Assembly: GCF_004379255.2 (NCBI RefSeq) | Contig: NC_056046.1 | Coordinates: forward strand, 12,214,001-12,278,000 | Length of the DNA stretch: 64,000 bases | Direction: 5' to 3' | DNA from: Salvia splendens | Lineage: Eukaryota; Streptophyta; Magnoliopsida; Lamiales; Lamiaceae | Part shown: positions 58,093-64,000 of the stretch, piece after piece | Numbering within the stretch: position 1 is the stretch's first letter | Layout of the letters: the number at the start of each line of letters is the position of its first letter | The notes under the pieces: model-generated | The model's database searches: none | What the model saw: the letters and a program-made list of their open reading frames with translations, nothing else | Told to the model about the DNA's origin: nothing | Position numbers and translations under genes: made by a program

Positions 58093-58531
58093 CTCTCTCC
58101 CGCCAGGGGCGGATCTATTCATGCCTTAGGAGGGGCATTTGCCCCACCTCATATTTTCTCCCCTATATAAATATTGCCTTTCATATAATTTATTTCTTTT
58201 ATTTTGTCAGTAAATGCTCCTCCTTAAGTTTTTAAATTTTCTTCATAGATAAATTTGCTCCGTCCCTACAAATTTCTGGCTGCGCCCCTGTCTCCGTCCC
58301 ACTTTAGGAATCCCGGTTTATAATTTTTAGGTGTCCCGGTTGGAATATTCTATAAATGGTTATAGGCTCCACATTCCACTAACTTTTTTCCACTCACATT
58401 TTATTATAAAACTAATACTCCATATAAAAGTGGGACTCACATTCCCACTATCTTTTTTCACCAACTTTTCCTTACATTTCTTATAACCCGTGCCAAACTC
58501 AAATGAGACTCCTAAAGTGAGACGGATGGAG
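58093..58531. mobile_element. Stowaway-like MITE interrupted by an hAT MITE
   Basis: TA flanks at 58091-58092 and 58532-58533. The left TIR ctctctcc…gtcccactttagg is split by the hAT insert. The right end inverted reads ctccatccgtctcactttag. About 252 bp without the insert. Confidence 0.8.
58104..58290. mobile_element. hAT-type MITE inside a Stowaway TIR
   Basis: TIRs caggggcggatct and, inverted, caggggcgcagcc. 8-bp flanks tctcccgc / tctccgtc agree at six of eight bases. 187 bp. Confidence 0.75.
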
Positions 58532-58540
58532 TACTAAGTA

Positions 58541-58746
58541 CTCCCCCCGTCCCATAATAGATGTCCCAGTTTCATTTTTAATTTACCCCACTAAAGATAT
58601 CACATTTCTTTTTTTGAAAAAAACTCTCTCACATTAATATATATATATAGTACTATTTTCTCTTTTCACCAATACACAAAACAATATTTCCTAAAATCTC
58701 GTGCCATTTCTCAAGTATGCTATTTATTATGGGGCGGAGGGAGCAG
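58541..58746. mobile_element. Stowaway-like MITE
   Basis: TA-flanked, separated from the previous MITE by only nine bases. The ends ctccccccgtcccataatag and, inverted, ctgctccctccgccccataa match. Confidence 0.82.
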
Positions 58747-58749
58747 TAG

Positions 58750-60848
58750 GCAGTGACGTTGTGGCAGAATGCCGTCCAGATTAAAGTGACTTTAGATTGG
58801 GCATCATTTAAATCTCTTGAGCGAAAATTCAAGTGATGAGAAAAAAGATGCACCCTATACAACTTCATATAACAAGGCGGAGGAGCCACTTGACAAGTAT
58901 AAGGGTCAAATGTCCGCTCTCAACTTATTTTATTTATACCATTTTGTTCTTCAATTTTTCAAAATTTTCAATTTCCTTCAAAATTGCTCCAACTCTTAAA
59001 ATTTTCTTCATATGGAATAGTACATATTTTTGTCCATTCTGAATTGAATTCCTAGCTTCGTCCATAATTTCGTAGATGTATCATCAACAACTTTATTACC
59101 TCCGGCGTAGGTAGGTGTAGATATGGTAGACGGTGAAAGTGAACCGTGGCATACCACAAATGAGTATAAGCCACAAGTTAGTTATTCATGTTTTTCAGCA
59201 CTAAAATTTTATTTTTGACTTGCAACAGTACATATATACCGTCCATTTATTTAGATCCATGTTTCTAGGATTCAACGTATCGATATGCCTATATTAATAT
59301 GATTCATCGATATCAAATAGGTCACATCACAAAAATTTAGATGATAAAACAATGGAATTTTCTAGAATTGTTCAAACTATACTTGAGAATTTCAAAGACT
59401 GCATAAAATTGAATTGAACCATTTAAAATCGTTGGTCTTCGTCTTCAAAATTAATTATACGATACACATAAAGTCTTTGAAGCTGCCTCAGGAAATTCAA
59501 ACATTTTTACTAACATTATTATTACAATTTAGTCAATTATAAATCAGATTCCTTTCCTTTGAGCAATTAATAATTGAAGGTTTTGAACATCTTCACATGG
59601 TTTGTTCCACGTCATTTGTTTCATACTACTATTGTGTGGAGCTGTGAAAACATGAAATTGTGATAATGATACTATATATCTATCTCGTGATATTGTATCA
59701 TAAATAATAATTCATTAATTCATGACCACAAAAGATAAACACATGATTTTCACATATAATAGTTACTACAGAAACCCCAATATCGTCTAATATTAAAGAC
59801 ACGCTAAACATAATGAGTTTAATTTCTGTTTCTTTGGTCTTTCCACCTGTACAAATATGTATTTTTGTGAAATGAGGGAGTAAATATATACGTACAAGTT
59901 TTTAAAATGCATGTATTTATACACATGTTGCGCAAAACACGCACACAACCTTCACGCAAATTGCAAACAAATAGTATTAAAAATTAGGTGTGGTCACAGG
60001 CTATACATAATTACATGATTTTCAAAAACTCATATTCATTTATGATGAGTCGATAACATATGGAATTGAATGAAAACTTACTTGTTTTCAGTTGATTACA
60101 TGACAAATATAAATAACGCAAGATGCATATGTAATTTACTAAATAAATACTAAATCAGATAGGGAAAGTAAACAACTTGTTCAAACAATTTGTTGATGTA
60201 CGTGCTCAATTTTTTAGTGTAACTAACTTGAAGCTAGTTAGAGAAATTTAGACCAACAACTCTATTTACATATATGTATTGTATCTCTATTCTTAGGCAT
60301 TACTTAGTTGATGTATAGCCACATTTCACTTTCTAACGTTTTGGTGGCGTAATACTCTAATGGGCACGATAACAAGAGACTACACTTTTAAATAACTTTA
60401 CTACTACTATTCTTTCAAATTCTCCATGATTAAAGTTTGTGTTTTATGCTATCTATAATTTCATTCTCTAAACCATTTTTTCACTATACTATTTATGACC
60501 CCACGACACTCTTTAATTTGACCTCATTCCAATATGTATTTGTATACATCACTTATCCTCGCTTTATAAGTATTTATATGGAAATTTCTTGTTAATTCCC
60601 CTTCTTATGCGAGTTTCTTTTTCCTAAGATATGATTCGGAATCATTATGCTTTTTGTCTGGATAATTTCAAAATACTAATATCTGTAAATGTAAAAGGTT
60701 TTGGATCTTGGGTCATCTAATTTTTTTTTTGATGTGTGACACCTCTTTACATATAGGGCGTCGTAGTTCTCTAGAATTTCATATATTCTATCACATTTTT
60801 TTCTTCCTTTATCATTTATGCTTCTGTGATTTGTTTTTTTAAAGCAGG
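58750..60848. other. Intergenic, no gene seen
   Basis: AT-rich; no coding sequence with recognisable features. Confidence 0.55.
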
Positions 60849-60850
60849 TA

Positions 60851-61087
60851 CTCCCCCTATCCCAAGAATGTTGAGTCACTTCTTTTTTTGCACTCATTTT
60901 TAAAAAAATCGTAATAAATAATTTAAGGAATAAATAGCAAAGTTAAAACAAGAATAATATAGGTAAGAGTCTTCTCTATAATATATTATTATCACTTTAC
61001 TATTTATTCACTTTAACTATTTATTTCGATTTTTTCAAAACGAGTGCCAAAAGAAAGTGACACAATTTTCTTGGGACAGAGGGAGTA
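60851..61087. mobile_element. Stowaway-like MITE
   Basis: TA-flanked. The ends ctccccctatcccaagaatg and, inverted, ctccctctgtcccaagaaaa match. 237 bp. Confidence 0.85.
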
Positions 61088-61089
61088 AT

Positions 61090-61425
61090 AAATTTAAATA
61101 TTTATCTTTCATAAATGCTATCGTGTATAAAACTATGCATTTGATGTTGGAAATTTTGATTCTAGAATCTATAACAATCGGTTTTTCAATATTTGTTGAT
61201 AGCTAGTGTCCAACAGTACGACTAATAAAATGATTTAGGTAGATCGTGGCTTTTCTAGTAAGCGGCCACCAGACAATTTGGTTGAGTAAATATCTTCGAG
61301 CTCGAATTGAAAACTCGTAAATGTTCATTCAAAATGTAGTCTTGATCAACCCATTTTTGGACCTCGATTAGAGGCTCATGTACTAGCTTGATCGAAAGTT
61401 GGCGAACAAGTTCGATTAACAAGCT
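61090..61425. other. Intergenic before the minisatellite element, no gene seen
   Basis: AT-rich. The last ~100 bp contain gagctcgaattgaaaactcg and similar phrases that look repeat-derived, without a visible boundary. Confidence 0.45.

Positions 61426-61467
<42 letters not shown>
61426..61467. repeat. Compound (CA)n(TA)n microsatellite
   Basis: CA run followed by a TA run, ending at the left edge of the TIR element at 61471. A second TA/CT run (63343-63370) flanks the right end. Confidence 0.9.
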
Positions 61468-61470
61468 GGG

Positions 61471-63340
61471 GTGCATTATAATGATAACCTCAATTTCCGT
61501 AATAACCCTATAACTAAATCTGGATCACACATTTTTAAAATCACGCGGTCTAGATTCAAACTTAGATTTACTTCATAAAAAAAGCGCGGGGGTAAATATG
61601 TCATTTCGCTCATGATAAAATTTACGTATCCAAATTTCGCTCATTTAATTTCTGAATTTCGCTCATTTTATCATTTTATCAGTAGTCAAAAGTATCATTT
61701 TATTAACTCAGAGTATCATTCTATCCGGCAAAACTATCATTCTATGCAATAAACCTAACATATATCATTTTATCAGTCAGTCTAAAGTATCATTTTATCA
61801 ACTCAGAGTATCATTCTATCCGACAAAACTATCATTCTATGAAATAAACCTATCATTTTATCACAAAGCAGTAAACATATCATTTTATCAACTCAGAGTA
61901 TCATTTTTATAAGGTAAAAACTATCATTCTATCTGTTTTATAAGGTATCAACTCAGAGTATCCGCTTAAATTATCATTTTATCAGGTAAAAGTATCATTT
62001 TATTAAACAAAAATGTCATTTTATACACCAAAAATACCTATCATTCTATCGGCTGAAAGTATCATTCTACCCGGCAAAACTATCATTCTATCGGCTGAAA
62101 GTATCATTCTATCCGGCAAAACTATCATATTATCAGTTTTATGTCATTTTGTCACGTTAAAGTATCATTTTATCAGCTTATATGCTATTTCTTCAGCTAA
62201 ACTATCATTTTTATAAGCTAACTGTCATTTTATCCGCTTAGATTATCATTTTATCAGGTAAAAGTATCATTTTATTAAACAAAAATGTCATTTTATACAC
62301 CAAAAATACCTATCATTCTATCGGCTGAAAGTATCATTCTACCCGGCAAAACTATCATTCTATCGGCTGAAAGTATCATTCTATCCGGCAAAACTATCAT
62401 TTTATCAGTTTTATGTCATTTTGTCACGTTAAAGTATCATTTTATCAGCTTATATGCAATTTCTTCAGTTAAACTATCATTTTTATAAGCTAACTGTCAT
62501 TTTATCCGCTTAGATTATCATTTTATCGGGTAAAAGTATCATTTTATTAAATAAAAATGTCATTTTATACACCAAAAATACCTATCATTCTATCGGCTGA
62601 AAGTATCATTCTACCCGGCAAAACTATCATTCTATTGGCTGAAAGTATCATTTTATCATTTTATTAGTCAGTCAAAAGTATCATTTTATCAACTCAGAGT
62701 ATCATTCTATCCGGTAAAACTATCATTCTATGCAATAAACCTAACATATATCATTTTACCATTTTATCAGTCAGTCAAAAGTATCATTTTATCAACTCAA
62801 AGTATCATTCTATCCGGCAAAACTATCATTCTATGCAATAAACCTAACATATATCATTTTATCATTTGATCAGTCAGTCAAAAGTATCATTTTATTAACT
62901 CAGAGTATCATTCTATCCGGCAAAACTATCATTCTATGCAATAAACCTAACATATATCATATTATCATTTTGTCAGTCAGTCAAAAGTATCATTTTATCA
63001 ACTCAGAGTATCATTCTATCCGGCAAAACTATCATTCTATGCAATAAACCTAACATATATCATTTTATCAGTAAGTCAAAAGTATCATTTTATCAACTTA
63101 GAGTATCATTCTATCCGGCAAAACTATCATTCTATGCAATAAACCTAAAATATATCATTTTATCATTTTACGTGATATTTGGCGAAATTCAGAAATTAAA
63201 TGAGGGAAATGATATATTTACCCCGCACTTTTTTTTATGAAGTAAATCTAAGTTTGAATCTAGACCGCGTGATTTTAAAAATGTGTGGTCCAGATTTGGT
63301 TATAGGGTTATTACGTGATTTAGGGGTTATCATATGATCA
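61471..63340. mobile_element. Long-TIR element filled with minisatellite DNA
   Basis: The outer ~160-190 bp are inverted repeats of each other (left 61474-61662, right 63175-63335). Both contain aaatcacgcggtctagattc and catttttaaaatcacgc. Identity looks above 90% over most of the arm; the left arm has a ~30-bp extra block near 61612. The interior (about 1.5 kb) is not a gene but a tandem array. Long TIRs and absence of coding capacity suggest a Mutator-like or foldback element; insertion within a TA microsatellite hides the target duplication. Confidence 0.8.
61663..63170. repeat. Hierarchical minisatellite, core TATCATTYTATC
   Basis: A short core (atcattttatc or atcattctatc) recurs roughly every 20-24 bp with alternating linkers (ggctgaaag, ccggcaaaac, aactcagag). 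At higher order, a 272-bp block is repeated at 61976-62247 and 62248-62519, with a third partial copy to about 62645. A 103-bp block is repeated about five times from 62640 to 63160 (tgcaataaac at 62731, 62834, 62937, 63040, 63135). The 272-bp copies each contain an open stretch of 67 codons that is a by-product of the repeat. Confidence 0.92.
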
Positions 63341-63426
63341 CAAATATCTCTCTCTATATATATATATATCCCAAGACCCCACATTCACACATCCCATTCA
63401 TTTTTCTTTTATGCAAGCTATCGACA

Positions 63427-63480
63427 CTGGCGTATACACATTGGAACAAGGGGTACAACTGTACCCCCAAACTTTTGTGT
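63427..63480. repeat. hAT-like terminal fragment
   Basis: cactggcgtatacac followed by gggtacaactgtaccccc; the latter phrase also occurs inverted near 50740. Too little remains to classify firmly. Confidence 0.4.
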
Positions 63481-63504
63481 ATTAATACTATATGCAGTCC
63501 TATT

Positions 63505-63590
63505 TTTGCAAGTTTCGTTGGTAGCCCGGTGGTAAGTTGCCTCAATCTCCAAGCAAGAGGGATGAGTTCGAATATTAATGAGCACATTTC
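63505..63590 (+). repeat. tRNA-like (SINE-like) fragment
   Basis: ggtagcccggtggtaag resembles a pol III A box and gagttcgaat a B box, about 40 bp apart, the arrangement seen in tRNA-derived plant SINE heads. No tail or target duplication was found, so the call is tentative. Confidence 0.4.
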
Positions 63591-63599
63591 CAACTTTTA

Positions 63600-64000
63600 A
63601 TTTTTACTTACACTTTCTCTTCTCCAAATTAACTTTGTTTTAATCTATATCATATCTAATTCAATTTTATTTTATCTCAATTCACATTTAAGTTTTATTA
63701 GTTATTTTGTTTTTAACAAATATGTTTATTAGTTTAATCACTAACTTGCTCTTTTTTAATTTAATTATGCATTCTTACATATTTAACTTCCATTAATCAT
63801 TTTTAATAGATACTTATGTGACTAATATAAAGTATATATTTTTGCAATTTAAAAAAAGCTCAATATAAATTGCTAAATTGAAATAAGTATTATAAAATAC
63901 TCCATATTTATAAATCTAACCTTCTCATTGTATTCATGTCTATATTATATATTGCTAATTAACAAAACATGGATACTTGTATTTCAAATGTATAATTTAT
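63600..64000. other. AT-rich end of window, no gene seen
   Basis: Very AT-rich; no feature recognised. Confidence 0.5.

Noticed and set aside
61976..62519. Two identical 67-codon open stretches, and a CRISPR-like look of evenly spaced repeats
   Set aside because: They follow from the 272-bp tandem unit. Spacers are not unique, there are no cas genes, and the DNA is a plant nuclear genome.

Overview
This window looks like nuclear DNA of a flowering plant, a eudicot. The evidence is AT-rich DNA, spliced genes with GT-AG introns, plant-type Ty1/copia elements, and many PIF/Harbinger, hAT and Stowaway-like elements. The repeat style would fit an asterid such as a Lamiales species, but that is only a guess. 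I see no bacterial, viral or organellar genome features.

Layout. (1) Positions 1-16.8 kb are gene-free. They hold a long-TIR MITE (2.2-2.6 kb), a very young copia element that has lost its reverse transcriptase (4.5-8.5 kb), a Harbinger element with a broken transposase (9.8-11.6 kb) and three MITEs nested inside one another (12.7-13.4 kb). (2) Positions 16.8-26.7 kb form the gene island. It has TIM13 (+), a soluble inorganic pyrophosphatase (-, 8 coding exons) and an MTP1-type zinc transporter (-, intronless coding region with an inferred leader intron). (3) Positions 27.6-53.7 kb are a transposon graveyard. It contains a decayed copia element, another copia deletion derivative with both LTRs, Harbinger elements carrying only the Myb/SANT-like ORF1, hAT elements with exact 8-bp target duplications, Stowaway-like MITEs, a broken PLAT-domain gene and several local duplications. 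(4) At 53.86 kb is an intact RING-H2 gene whose promoter abuts a Harbinger end. (5) Positions 54.8-64 kb are gene-free, with more MITEs and a long-TIR element filled with a hierarchical minisatellite (61.5-63.3 kb).

Four host genes look intact: TIM13 (small chaperone of the mitochondrial intermembrane space), the pyrophosphatase (hydrolyses PPi), MTP1 (loads Zn into the vacuole) and the RING-H2 E3 ligase candidate. They are unrelated functionally; nothing suggests a pathway cluster.

The most interesting material is in the mobile elements. Two Harbinger elements share both termini and promoter end, but one carries only the transposase and the other only the Myb-like partner. Two copia elements keep both LTRs and target duplications while lacking replication domains. 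A local tandem duplication preserves the empty site of one Harbinger insertion. All element boundaries were read by eye; the exact ones are those with matching target-site duplications.
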